From positions 1 through 30,798 of the forward strand of contig JADDMT010000230.1 of NCBI GenBank assembly GCA_021401465.1: a DNA stretch of 30,798 bases, given 5' to 3'. A program made the translations under genes and the position numbers. Source of the stretch: Teratosphaeria epicoccoides. Taxonomy: Eukaryota; Ascomycota; Dothideomycetes; Mycosphaerellales; Teratosphaeriaceae. This document shows positions 10,075 through 20,590 of the stretch, piece after piece; the stretch's first letter is position 1; every line of letters begins with the position of its first letter. The notes under the pieces were generated by a model. The model was not told the origin of the DNA. It was given only the letters and a program-made list of their open reading frames with translations, and made no database searches.

Positions 10075-10763
10075 GTATGCTAACCTTTTACTACTACCCT
10101 ACATGGCTACAAAAGGCTTAGTAATTAGTCCTGTAACAGGGCTAATTATAGTTAGCTACATATGCACACACATTATAACCTAAGAAATATCCGCGAGGTC
10201 ACGTGATGCCAAGCCTGTAGCTAGCACCTATACGTCTAGCATATTATTATCCCCTCTCTAAGGGGACTGCCCTTAGTTCTACTAAACTAAACAGCGTACT
10301 ATTACATGACTTAGAGAAGAGGGCCTATATAGACACATGACTTAGAGAGAGGCGGCTAACTCTCTATAGACACATGACTTAGTAGCAGCTTACCCCGCAT
10401 AGTTAGGCATATGTTACCCTAAGCTAGTTAGCATCTACAGATACCCTGCACTCTTAGCTAGAGATCTAAGCAAAAAAATTGCTTAAACCTAGGTCTAACT
10501 ATACAGGACTAATTACTCTTAATAGGGAAGGTATGCCGACCTTTTACTACTACCCTACATAGCTACAAAAGGCTTAGTAATCAGTCCTGTAACAGGGCTA
10601 ATTATAGTTAGCTACATATGCATACACATTATAACCTAAGAAATATCCGCAAGGTCACGTGACGCCAAGCCTGTAGCTAGCACCTATATGTCTAGCATCT
10701 CAAATATCTGCAAGGTTACGTAGTACTAAACCTGTAGCTAGTACCTATACATCTGGCATATTA
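10075..10763 (+). mobile_element. TRIM-like miniature LTR element, copy 1, RIP-mutated
   Basis: LTR 1 (10075-10246), 273-base internal part (10247-10519) and LTR 2 (10520-10763). It matches the intact copy at 26787-27547 throughout, with many C-to-T and G-to-A changes. LTR 1 lacks its first dozen bases (TAATAGGGAAGG) and one of two internal repeat units. No coding capacity. The target duplication cannot be seen because the left end is missing where it meets the B LTR. Confidence 0.75.
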
Positions 10764-10990
10764 GCAGGGCTAGACAGCTAGTAGGAGTACTAGAGAATCT
10801 TAGCTAGGTACAGATTAGCATATATCTAGCCTAGACTAGGGTAATCTGGCCCCTGTTGTTATTTAACGTCCTAGCAACAGTAGATAGCTGTTACTTGTGT
10901 CTAACCCCTACTAGTCTATTCTAGTTTAGACTGTTTAGTTATACTCTAGGTACCCCTATAACAAGGTATCCCTATCTGCTTGCTCTTGCC
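10764..10990 (-). other. 3' flank of element C, possibly a partial LTR
   Basis: No coding signal. On the minus strand a sequence starting TGTTATAGGGG at 10963 could be the start of the 3' LTR of element C, downstream of its chromodomain. There is no second copy in the window to confirm it. Confidence 0.25.
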
Positions 10991-12013
10991 CTAAGGAGGA
11001 TAACATACGCCTAGCTTCTTCTTAAAAGTGTCTATAGCTACCTTGCTAATATGCACTACTAGTTCCTAGGTATCCTCCTTACTACTATACCCCTTCTAAG
11101 ATACTAGGTAGGACTAATTACTAAACTTATTAACCTGTTTCTCCTTAATGTAGTCTACTTTGTATACATTGTCCGCGTCTGCCGCAAATCTCTGCTATTC
11201 TAACTATAGTCTAGCCTAGAGCGGGCTATTAGTAGCTAGTTTAAGGAGTAATACGTAGAAGGTAGGGTAGATACGCATGTTACTTAGTAAGTCTAAGGTG
11301 TAGGCTACCTAGTTCGCTACCTTTAGGACCTTATATAGCCTAATCTAACTTGTAATCTAGCTTCTTGCTAGGCCGTATGCCCTTAATGTTAGCTATAGAG
11401 AGGTATACTTCATCCCTAACAGCAAAAGACATGTTAGTATAACACTAGTTATAGTGCTTTACCTATGACTACTTTGCCTTAGTAAGCCGCTCCCTTATAC
11501 TCTGCTAAGCTACTAGCATTTTAGGTACTAGCTCCCCTACCTAGGCCGAGTTACCTGCTATTTAGGCTATTTAGGCTAGGCTGCCCTCCTCGGATCCTAG
11601 AGCTAGTTTGCTTGGAATAGTATAACTCCTGTAGCTACATGTTAGCTGTTATTATACTCAAACTCCGCGGTAGATAGTAGGCAGGCCTAATTATCCTGCT
11701 TGAAGTTATAGTATGTGCGTAGATACTACTCTAGCGTCTAGTTCTACTATTCTGTCTGTCTGTCTATCTACAAGTAGAACGTAGTACTTAGCTTTCGCTA
11801 GACTCTAAGGTAGAAACATACTGTTAACTAAAATTTCGAGGTTAGTATAGGCCTGTAATTAGAGGTCAAGGTAGCTAGCACCCTATGTAGTTACACTATC
11901 TCCCTAAGGAACGTGTCTGCAAGGTATTCTGCTATTATATCCTTCTAGCACAGGACGTAATAGGCTATTTTAGTGTAACGGTTAACTACTACTAGTATAG
12001 ATTTGTATACCTG
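10990..12013 (-). pseudogene. pol: Element C: integrase and chromodomain remnant of another chromovirus
   Basis: Minus-strand pol fragment. From right to left it shows ILVVVNRYTKIAYYVLC near 11995-11945, a core stretch with REIV and LTSKF, the integrase end motif with TDRQTE-like codons near 11765, then the integrase C-terminal part, and a chromodomain (SYLVS-stop-KGYSSKEDT) at about 11035-11150 ending in FKKK. Stops sit at Gln/Trp positions. Its chromodomain differs from those of B and of E/F, so it is a third family. The right end is cut at 12013 by LTR sequence of the E' family, so RT and gag are missing. Confidence 0.75.
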
Positions 12014-12429
12014 TGTCATAAGGGTAGATGCTAATAGCAGGAAGGGGATTAGGTGTTAGACTTAAAGAGTAGTAAAGAATATCGACAATAGTAATTAACC
12101 TAGTAACTAACTATACTTAGTAAAGTAGCTAGAATTAAGCATGAAGCTCCTAACTACCTAGACTAAAGTCATCCCTATATACTAAAGAGGTATAGCAGCT
12201 CTGTTAGATCTGTCGCTAGACCCGTTAGACCTATGTCTGTAGATCTGTAGACTAACCCTACAGATCTAGGTATCTGTCCTTACTTAACAGATCCTTTCTT
12301 CTACGTAGCTCTGTAGATCTGTAGACTAACCCTACAGATCTAGGTGTCTGTCCTTATGTGACAGATCCTTTCTCTATGCATGTGTTATGACTTAGGCTAT
12401 AATGCCCTAATTCTATGACGCTTATGACA
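12014..12429 (-). repeat. LTR fragment of E family (leftmost copy)
   Basis: Matches the LTR at 13457-13899 from near its edge (TGTCATAAGGG compared with TGTTAGAAGGG) to CTTATGACA. It contains two copies of the roughly 65-base unit with AGATCTGTAGACTAACCCTACAGATCT. Confidence 0.75.
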
Positions 12430-12508
12430 CTATCCCCCTCTTAGCCTAGCTCGTCCCTAAGCTACCTTATTAGTGCGGGGTTTCTCTTGCTGTTCCCTTC
12501 GCGTAGTA

Positions 12509-12665
12509 ATGTCTTCCCTTTCCTCGTTACTGCCTTGTGTCATTCTTGACACTAACGCCCCTTTAACGCAGAAACGCAAACGCCGCGTAAATCGAATCTA
12601 TCGCTAGGGCAAGGAAAGCATGAAGTCTTGTACTCTATATTAAGAGCTAAAGCTTGTTTGTCAAG
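12509..12665 (+). pseudogene. Duplicated 5' fragment of E' antisense gene
   Basis: ATG 12509 opens the same frame as at 13979 (MSSLS). The fragment runs about 52 codons and ends at the duplication junction, just after the first three Cys positions of the zinc-cluster-like motif. Confidence 0.65.
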
Positions 12666-12960
12666 TTAAAGAGTAGTAAAGAATATCGACAATAGCGATT
12701 AACCTTGTAACTAACTGTCCCTTCTAGTAGAAGGTAGGAATTAAGCACGAAGCTTCTAACTGCCTAGACTGAAGCCATTCCTATATACTAGGGAGGTATA
12801 GCAGCTCTGTTAGATCTGTCGCTAGACCCGTTAGACCCGTGTCTGTAGATCTATAGACTAACCCTATAGATCTAGGTATCTGTCCTCTCGTGACAGATCC
12901 TTTCTCTATGCATGTGTTATGACTTAGGCTATAGTACCCTAATCTATAACACTCATGACA
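12666..12960 (-). repeat. Truncated LTR of E' (second copy)
   Basis: Lacks the outer part of the LTR, carries a single 65-base repeat unit and ends CTCATGACA. It is followed by the pyrimidine run CTATCTCCCTC, which is the polypurine tract of the minus-strand element E'. It therefore represents the 3' LTR side of E'. Confidence 0.75.
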
Positions 12961-13039
12961 CTATCTCCCTCTTAGCCTAGCTCGTCCCTAAGCTACCTTA
13001 TTAGTGCGGGGTTTCTCTTGCTATTCCCTTTATGTAGTA

Positions 13040-13456
13040 ATGTCTTCCCTTTCCTTGTTACTGCCTTGTACTATTCTTAACACTAACGCCCCTTTAACGC
13101 AGAAACGCAAACGCCGCGTAAATCGAATCTATTGCTAGGGTAAGGAAAGCATGAAGTCTTGTACTTAGTGTTAAGAGCTAAAGCTCGTTTGTTAAGTATA
13201 CATTTCCTTAGGAAAATATTTGCACTAACACTTTAGCAACTATTAAAGTTACGACGCGAAGGTAATAGAGGTCGAATAGAAAAGGTTAGGTAATTAGCAG
13301 AAAAGACTAATTACTAATCTTGACTATGCGAAGGCTGCCCTTATAGAGGCTTCGCAAAAGATAATAGAGGCGCATACAAAAGAGATGCGTCTTCAGAAAC
13401 AGTTTAATGCGGTTAACTATAAGGTCAAGGATAGTCGTGCTCTTAAGGAGCATGAG
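13040..13456 (+). pseudogene. E' antisense gene, 5' part, split by insertion of E
   Basis: ATG 13040 through 139 codons, the same length as the corresponding part of the E copy (13979-14395) with no indel. It continues at 20387 after the inserted element. In this copy the second Cys of the CxxC pair is still TGT, which proves that the Tyr at that site in E is a mutation. Several other Cys are Tyr here (KY-LH, SNY). A charged helical region follows (KVTEVE, KIIEAH). Confidence 0.7.
13452..13456 (+). repeat. Left target duplication of element E (ATGAG)
   Basis: Pairs with GTAAG at 20382-20386. The uninterrupted gene has GTGAG at the same place (14391-14395), so each side differs from it by one G-to-A change. 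Confidence 0.75.
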
Positions 13457-13899
13457 TGTTAGAAGGGTAGGTGCTAATAGCAGGAAGGGGATTAGGTGTT
13501 AGACTTGCAGAGTAGTAAAGAATATCGACAAAGGCAATTAACCTTGTAACTAACTATCCCCCCTTAGAGGAGATGATTAAATTAAGCACGAAGCTCCTAA
13601 CTACCTGTCCTAAAGCTACCCCTATATACTAGAGAGACAGGGCAGCTCTGTCAGATCTGTTAACAGACCTGTTAGACCCGTGTCTGTAGATCTATAGACT
13701 AACCCTATAGATCCTAGGGTCTGTTCTCCTATAACAGATCCTTTCTCCTATGTAGGCCTATAGATCTATAGACTAACCCTACAGATCTAGGTGTCTGTCC
13801 TCACGTAATAGATCCTTTCTCCTATGACTATGCTATGACTCATAGCACTTCAGGACACTTATAACCCTATGACTTAGGGTACTCCTAACACTTATGACA
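13457..13899 (-). repeat. 3' LTR of element E
   Basis: 443 bases, TGTTAGAAGGG...CTTATGACA on the plus strand (TGTCATAAG...CTAACA in element orientation). It includes two units of a roughly 65-base repeat built from two inverted repeats. Confidence 0.9.
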
Positions 13900-13912
13900 C
13901 TATCCCTCTCTT
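13900..13912 (-). other. Polypurine tract of element E
   Basis: CTATCCCTCTCTT on the plus strand reads AAGAGAGGGATAG on the element strand, directly before its 3' LTR. This confirms the LTR edge and orientation. Confidence 0.7.
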
Positions 13913-13978
13913 AGCCTAGCTTGTCCCTAAGCTACCTTATTAGTACGGGGTTCCTCTTGTCCTTTTCTTTGCGTAGTA

Positions 13979-14599
13979 ATGTCTTCTCTTTCTACATTAC
14001 TACCTTATGTCATTCTAGACACTAACGCCCCTTTAACGTAGAAACGTAAACAACGCGCGAATCGAATCTATCGTTAGGGCTAGGACAGCATGAAGTCCTG
14101 TACTCGGTATCAGGAGTTAAAGCTCGTTTGTTAAGTACAGATTTCCTTAGGGAAATGTTCGTAATGCTACTTTAGTAACTGTCGAAGTTACGACGCGAAG
14201 GTAACAGAGGTCGAATAGAAGAAGTTAGGTAATTAGCGGAAAAGACTAATTGCTAATCTCGATCGTGTAAAGGCGGCCCTAGCTAAGGCTTTGTAGAAGA
14301 TAATAGAGGCGCATGTAAAGGAGATACATCTTCGGAAACAGTTATATGCGGTCGACTATAAGGTCAAGGATAGTTGCGCTCTTAAGGAGCGTGAGATTAA
14401 GGAGGACGAGGCTAAAGAGTAGGCTCTTTAGCAGGCTAGGTTTCTTCTTGACCTAGATCCCTTAACAGGTCTTGCTCTTAGTCCTACGACATAGAGCGTA
14501 ATAGAAGGTTTTGCCGACGCCTCGTACTAGGGTTTCCTGGATAGCGTAGTAGCCGAGCCTATTAACGGCGTCCTGTAGGAGCCTACTCGTAGCTTATGA
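13979..14599 (+). pseudogene. Antisense extra gene of element E: Zn2Cys6-like cluster plus coiled coil, 206 codons
   Basis: ATG 13979 to TGA 14597 is 206 codons with no indel, and stops only at probable Gln/Trp sites. Residues 41-72 show C-x2-Y-x6-C-x8-C-x2-C-x7-Y-D. A related copy has Cys at the first Tyr, and the second is a TAC codon. The unmutated pattern would then be C-x2-C-x6-C-x8-C-x2-C-x7-C, close to the fungal Zn2Cys6 DNA-binding cluster. A basic stretch precedes it (KRKQRANRIYR). Residues about 72-150 are rich in K, E, A and L and look like a coiled coil (AKVTEVE, KKLGN, RVKAALAKAL, KEREIKEDEAKE). The C-terminus is acidic/neutral (DLDPLTGLALSPTT). It lies between pol and 3' LTR on the opposite strand, overlapping the pol end tail to tail. 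DNA binding is an inference, and the assignment to the Zn2Cys6 family needs a profile search. Confidence 0.7.
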
Positions 14600-17500
14600 C
14601 CTTCTTCCTAGGTTCGTTTTTCCGCTCGAAACTCCGTATCTTTTACTAACAGTTTCGTAGGTATTCTAGAGGTTCCTAGGTGTTTTTAGTACTCCTGTAC
14701 CCTACCCATTTTACTAGGTACTCTTACTGTCTGTCTACCTAGCGAGTGCCGACGATCTTCTTAACAGTGTACTCTAGTTCTTCGACCTTAGGGTCGAGTA
14801 GTAAGGGTTCTGTTTGTAGTGCGGCGTCTAGCGCTACTTGTTCTAGCAGAGAGACATAGAACACAGGGTGTATTCTTATCTGCTTAGGTAGCTGTAACTT
14901 AAAACTAACTAGTCCTTTATTAGCCTTAATCCGGAATAGTCCTAGTTTTACAGCGTCTAGTTTTTTACTCGGTTTGTCTAATTTAATGTGATAGCAGAAG
15001 AGATATACCTTGTCCCTCTCCTTTAGAATTAGTCCCTTAATTCTCTTACGATTCGCGTACTATGCCATGTTCTGCTAATAGAACTGCAGGTTAGGTCGTG
15101 CTTCTGTTTGCAGTTAGCGTAGGTGTTCTACTTGCCCTAGTGCTACTAGGTTTAGGTTACTAGCTAAGACGTCCGGAACGTCTTCTATAGCTAATCCGTA
15201 CGCCATCTGAAATGGCGAGAGTCCTGTCGACTCTGCTAGCGTACTATTATACGCGAGCTACACTATTAGTAACAACTCTACCTAGTTGTTCTAGTCCCTA
15301 TTTACATAGGATCGAAGGTACTATTCTAAGGTCTAATTTAGACGTTCTGTCTGTCTATCCGTCTAAGGGTAGAAGGAAGTACTTAGTTAATGTTTGACCT
15401 AGAATTGTCTTATTAGGGCCTTCTAGAAGTTAGAGGTAAACACGGATCCTCGATCCGTTACTAGGTCCTATAGCATACTGTGTAATGCTACTACCTATTT
15501 AATGAAGACATGCGTAATATCTTTAGTCTTGAAGTCTTCGTAGTATAGGATAAACTTCCTAAACTTAGTGAATTAGTCGACTACTACCATGATTCCATCG
15601 AAGAACTCATTTGTGGCAGGTTCTCTCAACTAGGGTAGTTTAACGATAAAGTCTATGGCGAGCGATTCTTATAGCCGTTAGGGTACCTTTAGCGGTTATA
15701 GTAGCCTATATAGTTTATAATAGTTATGCTTACTCTGTTAGCAAGTTACACATTAACAGACATAGTCCTCGATTACTCTGCCTATCCTAGGGAAGTAATA
15801 TTCTTGTCAGAGAATCTGCTTCATTTTAGACACTCCCGGGTGTCCTGCCTAAGGTACGTTGTGTTAGAGGCGTAGTAGCTCTAAACGTAAGGATGTTAGC
15901 ATATATACTAACCCTTAGAAAAGAAGCACTCTGTCTTCGTCTTCCTAGTCCTCCTGTCTATTAATGTCGTTGCGGACAGCAAGTGTAGTTAGGTCGTAGA
16001 CTAGCGCGTTCCTCAGGTTGTCCTAGAATTTGCTAGTCCATGTAATAGCTATGGCCGTGAGTTAGTTGACTCTAAGCGTGCTATTACTATTTTCCTAGAG
16101 AACGGCATGTTTCTCCTGTTTCACACCCTTCATGTAGTCAGTCTAGCGGCTAAGTGCATCGGCGCGTATGTTATCAGATCCCTTACAATAGACGATCTTA
16201 TAGTTAAAGCTAGAGAGTTCCTTACTCTATCGGACTTGTCGTTAGTTTAACTCCTTCGTCATAGTAAAGTATCGCAAGTTCTTATAGTTAGTATAGACCG
16301 TAACCTAGTACTTAGAACCTTCTAAGTAGACTCGTAACGCCTTGTAGGCGTCTACTATGGCTAGAAGTTCTTTGTCGTAGATGTCGTAATAGAGTTCGGG
16401 TCTAGACAGCTTCCTCGAGTAATAGGCGACTAGCTGTAGTTATCTACTCGGTCCTAGTTGACTTAAGCATGCCCTAAGTACTATATCGGAGGTATCTGTT
16501 TCGACCGTGATAGGCTTATTAGGGTCGAATACAAGCAAGATTAGCTAATCTGTGAATTGTTGCTTAAGTTCCTTGAAGGCATTCCGTTAGGCGTCGTCCT
16601 ACACGAATAGTGTATCCTTCGTAGTAAGGGTCGTAAGTAGTGCCGTAATCCTCGAATAGTTCGCGATAAACCTTCGGTAGAAGTTAGCAAACCTAAGTAA
16701 GGACTATACTTCCTTGACATTAGTTAGCGTAGGCTAATCTTTTACGACTTTGACCTTCTTAGTGTCTATCTTGATTCCGTTCTAGGCTACTACGTAGCCA
16801 AGGAAATAGACTTCTTGCTTATGAAACTCGCTCTTCTACGGCTTAACCTTTAGCCTGTAATCCTAGAGTTTCTAAAGTACCTTACGTACATAAGTCCTAT
16901 GTTCTTCGATTATTCGTAAGTAGACAAGGATGTCATCTAAGTATATAACTACGAAGATGTCAAGGTACTCTTGTAGCACGTTGTTAATAAATGCCTACTA
17001 CGTAGCTAGGGCGTTTATTAACCTAAATAGCATGACTATATACTTGTAGTGTCCGAACCTAGTTTAGAACGTAGTCTTCTATTCTTCGCCTTCCTTAATT
17101 CGAATTCAGTTATACGCTCCTAGTATATCGAACTTCGAAAACCATATTACTCCTTGTAGGCAATCCTGTAACTCTAAGAGCAAAGGAAGCGGATAACTGT
17201 TCTTTATTATGATGTCGTTTAATCTATAATAATCTACGCAAAGTCGCTAGTTATCTTCCCCCTTAGGGACAAACAGGATCAGGTACCCTGCTAGTAACTA
17301 CGACTCGCGGATGAAGCCCTTCTAGAGGTTGTCTTCTAGGTATTTCCGGAGAATCTCTAGCTTTGCCGCTAACAATAGGCAAACTAGTTACTTCGTCGGC
17401 ATCCTGCCTAGGAGTAAGGGTATCCTGTAGTACTACTCCTAGTGTTCTAGCAGAGCCTCTTAGTCAGGTTCTTCCTTAAAAAGGGTAGCAAATTCCTTAT

Positions 17501-18062
17501 ATTCATTAGGAACAGTAAACTTGACTTCGACTTCAGACTACATTGCTTTAACCTATAGGACGTACACTTCCTGTTCTAGATCCTTGATGGCGGCGACTAT
17601 CTCGTTTAAAGTCATAGCACATATTTCGATCTTGCCTAGTACGTCGTGTACTACAGGTAGAGGTATCGATCTTGAGAGTTCTGGGAACTAGATCCTCTCG
17701 TTCTTCTAGTCGAGGTAGGGGTTAGCGTTTCTTAGCTATAGCAACCCTAGTACTACATCCGAGCTAGGTGACTCTATGATGTCGAACTAGATCATCTCTT
17801 AAGCGTCCTATCCGTAGAGGTATTATCTTAGTCTCCTTGTCAACTATTCCTTAGTTATACGTAACTAGCTTTCTATTAATCGCTTATAGCGAGAAAGCAT
17901 TTGTCTTCACCTATAGCCTTATCCTAGCTATCCTAGAAAACTTAGGCGTCATGAAGATTCTAGTGCATCCTGAATCTATTAAGGCCTAGGCTAGCATCTC
18001 GTTAATGTATACCTATACTCTGAGGTTGTCCGCGTATCTTACACTAACTGCGGCACATTGTT
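14600..18062 (-). pseudogene. pol: Pol of element E: protease, RT, RNase H, integrase, chromodomain
   Basis: The protease has ALIDSGCTRIF with GAT at 17976, so the Asp-Ser-Gly site is intact. RT catalytic YLDDILVYS is at 16943-16917. RNase H is near 16530-16350 (start VETDTSD). Integrase core includes FFDGIMVVVDQFTKF near 15600-15555 and TDRQTERLN near 15355-15325, with the final Glu kept. YNSTLAESTGLSPFQMAYG is near 15252-15197. The chromodomain is at about 14640-14765 (EYLVKWVGYRSTKNT). The spacing protease to RT is 1033 bases against 1035 in F, so E has lost two bases net here, shifting RT relative to protease. Stops otherwise fall at Gln/Trp codons. Confidence 0.88.
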
Positions 18063-19880
18063 ACAGCCCTGTCTAGTCTGTCCGTAGGTCTAATTCTGGC
18101 GGACCTTGTCGTTTCCTAAATAACTGTCTTTACGGATTAGTTCGGGGATTATGTAGTCTTGGCTTACTCTTCTCTAAGTGTTACCGCTAACTAGCCTAAG
18201 AGGTCGTACTTACTCTTGGCCTTGTTGTTCCTGCGCGTTTCTTGCGTACTCTATTTTCAAGTGGCTAACCTAGAGTCGTAACGCTCGTAGAACCTAGATA
18301 CCTTTATAGGTAAGGTAGCCTCCTTAGGGCGTAAACTCTACCCTAAACAGAACAATTTCTTAGACAATCTTCTAATGCGAGTAAGGGTAAGCTATAACTA
18401 GTAGTCTCCTTAGGTGTCGTTGCATGCAGTCGGCTAGTTCGTCATATTCAAGCTAGTCGACATGTTGTACTCTATTAATCCATGGGCAAGCCTAAGCCTA
18501 CTAGTTCTATATGATTCGGATAATATCAAGTCTAATGTCATGTAGCGGCATAGCCTATCTCTCTATGCTCTCGTCTTCCTCGGAATCAGGAATAACAGCT
18601 TTAACAAGCTCATAGTTGTCGTCCGAACCTTCTTCTTCTTCTAGCTCCTATTACCTTAGGACTATTACACTAGAAGGTGTACCCCTTAGCGCGTAGATCG
18701 ATTATGCCTTGTTACAGCTAGGGTACTATCTAGAACTATCTTTATCACTCATGTGAATTTGACAATCGTTGTCATAGCACATAGTCTAAGTAAGTAAGGC
18801 ATAATCTAGTTCTTAAGTAGCGGCAGCTATTTGCTTAGGTGCCGATGTTGTCGCGCGAGCCTGTTCTGTCCGTTATAGGTCCTAGCGCTGTTTCTTAGTA
18901 AAACACTTGCGGGCAAAGTGTCCTTTCTTTCTACAGTTATAGCACTTGAGGTTACTCTTGTCGAATGGCTTCTTCAGACCATTCTAGGTAGGAGAGCCCT
19001 TCTATGGCTTTTCTTAGGGTCCGCTCTTTAGGCGTCGCTTAGTTACATCTAACTCCATTAGTTAGAGACCATAGTAATCGCTTCGCTATTTTAGTGCTAA
19101 TTGTTAGACCTTATGGTTAGCCTGCGCTAGCCTGCAATTTCTATGTTGTCGTTCCTGCTGTTATTCCTAGATGCGATTATCGATGATAATTGCGAGATCG
19201 CTTATTTCCTTAAATGTCGTTAGCTGATCTCCCTAGGCAATTTCGTCTTTAACTGTCTCCTTTAGTCCCTAATAGAACTAAGCGGCTAAGGCATTATCAT
19301 TCTAGTCGACTTAAGCAGAGAGGGTCTAAAAGTCCGCATGGTACTTAATAGCGGAACCCCTCTGCTAGATTCCTAGGAGAGCCCTCTCGGCCTCCTGTTG
19401 TTTGTTGCTAAGCCTAAAGGCTTCGCGTAACGCCTTAAACAAGGACTTGTCTAAGTTAAGAATCTCCCTAGCTGTTGTCTTCCTAGCTTCGACGCTACTA
19501 ACGTAATCTAGATAATCTGTTAGATGAGGCTAGATGAATTCGAATGCTAGTCCTTTTAGGTAAGAGACAATGTATATCATTCGCTTATGATGTGTCGTAA
19601 ACCGTTCTGTATCTATGTTAAATGCTAACTAGCATTATAGGATAAACATCTCTACTTAAGATTGTTGTCCTGTAAACTCCGTAGGACTTCCTATCTTGAA
19701 GCCGTTGTTACTATGCCTGTTTCTAGTAGTCGAACCTGCGACAGATGCTAGAGCTATCTCGCTAAGATGAATAGATTTAAGCTACTAAGTAATTTGAGGT
19801 ATAGTAGCAACTTATTCTTGTAGTATAGGTTGACTATTGTCGCTAGAGGTCGAGCTAACAGCTAAGGAACTACTTGACAT
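18062..19880 (-). pseudogene. gag: Gag of element E
   Basis: Starts ATG 19880 (MSSSSLAVSSTSSDN). A capsid region follows, with GSPTEFTGQQ, VEMFIL, RFTTHHKRMIYIVSYLKG, FEFI and NLDKSLFKALREAFRLSNKQQEAERALLGI. An intact CCHC zinc knuckle, CYNCRKKGHFARKC, begins at 18944. After the knuckle the frame stays open for about 290 more codons with an acidic stretch before the protease, a long spacer. The protease lies in a different frame: the offset from the ATG is 1904 bases, identical in element F, so pol is reached from gag by a frame change (minus one) near 18060. The 59-base leader contains the hairpin ACTCCTAAGGGAGT. Confidence 0.85.
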
Positions 19881-19939
19881 AGGCGTATGTTAAGCGCTCG
19901 ACGAGTCCCCTAATACTCCCTTAGGAGTAGTGCTTAAAG

Positions 19940-20381
19940 TGTTAGAAGGGTAGGTGCTAATAGCAGGAAGGGGATTAGGTGTTAGCCTTGCAGAGTAGTA
20001 AAGAATATTGACAAAGGCAATTAACCTTATAACTAACTATCTCCCCTAGAGGAGATGATTAAATTAAGCACGAAGCTCCTAACTACCTGTCCTGAAGCTA
20101 CCCCTATATACTAGAGAGACAGGGTAGCTCTGTCAGATCTGTTAACAGACCTATTAGACCTATGTCTGTAGATCTATAGACTAACCCTACAGATCCTAGG
20201 GTCTGTTCTCCCGTAACAGATCCTTTCTCCTATACAGGCCTGTAGATCTGTAGACTAACCCTACAGATCTAGGTGTCTGTCCTCACGTGACAGATCCTTT
20301 CTCCTATGACTATGCTATAACTTATAGTACTTCAGGACACTTATGACCCTGTGACTTAGGGTACTCCTGACACTTATGACA
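19940..20381 (-). repeat. 5' LTR of element E
   Basis: 442 bases, the partner of 13457-13899. An inverted repeat AGATCTGTAG-ACTAACC-CTACAGATCT is at 20244-20270, and a second (TCTGTCCTCACGTGACAGA) follows at once around a CACGTG core. Confidence 0.9.
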
Positions 20382-20386
20382 GTAAG
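20382..20386 (+). repeat. Right target duplication of element E (GTAAG)
   Basis: Partner of ATGAG at 13452-13456; both derive from GTGAG by one transition each. Confidence 0.75.
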
Positions 20387-20590
20387 ATTAGAGAGGACGA
20401 GGCTAAAGAGCAGGTTCTTTAGCAGACTAGACTCCTCCTTAACCTAGATCCTTCGGCGGGTCTTGCGCTTAGTCCTATAACATAGAGCGTAATAGACGGT
20501 TTTACTAACGCATCATATTAGGGTTTCCTGGATAGTGTAGTAGGCGAGCCTGTCGATAGCGTCTCGCAAGGGCCTAGTCGTAGTTTATAA
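20387..20590 (+). pseudogene. E' antisense gene, 3' part
   Basis: Resumes the frame left at 13456 and ends in TAA at 20588, at the same codon position where E ends in TGA. The 204 bases match E 14396-14599 without indels. Together with 13040-13456 it makes the same 206-codon gene. Confidence 0.7.

Larger units (their letters stand above)
12062..13196. repeat. Tandem duplication of LTR plus start of the antisense gene
   Basis: Unit one (12062-12665) and unit two (12666-13196) both run from TTAAAGAGTAGTAAAG inside the LTR, through the LTR end, to GTTTGT(C/T)AAG inside the antisense gene. They differ in length mainly by one 65-base LTR repeat unit. The junction at 12665/12666 joins the middle of the gene directly to the middle of the LTR. 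Confidence 0.8.
13457..20381 (-). mobile_element. Element E: complete minus-strand chromovirus nested in E'
   Basis: 6.9 kb bounded by two near-identical LTRs (13457-13899, 19940-20381) and a 5-base target duplication. Coding order on the minus strand is gag, protease, RT, RNase H, integrase, chromodomain. The extra gene lies on the plus strand at the 3' end. It sits inside the extra gene of an older relative in the same orientation. It carries many Gln/Trp-to-stop changes but has kept key motifs (zinc knuckle, DSG, YLDD, final Glu of integrase). Confidence 0.9.

Noticed and set aside
12230..12380. CRISPR-like direct repeats (AGATCTGTAGACTAACCCTACAGATCT)
   Set aside because: Only one or two units per LTR, with the units themselves contiguous and no unique spacers. 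They are internal LTR repeats of a fungal element.
15212..15397. Plus-strand frame, mirrored at 28313-28510
   Set aside because: It is the antisense of the integrase segment (STLAESTGLSPFQMAYG), the true coding strand being the opposite one in each copy.
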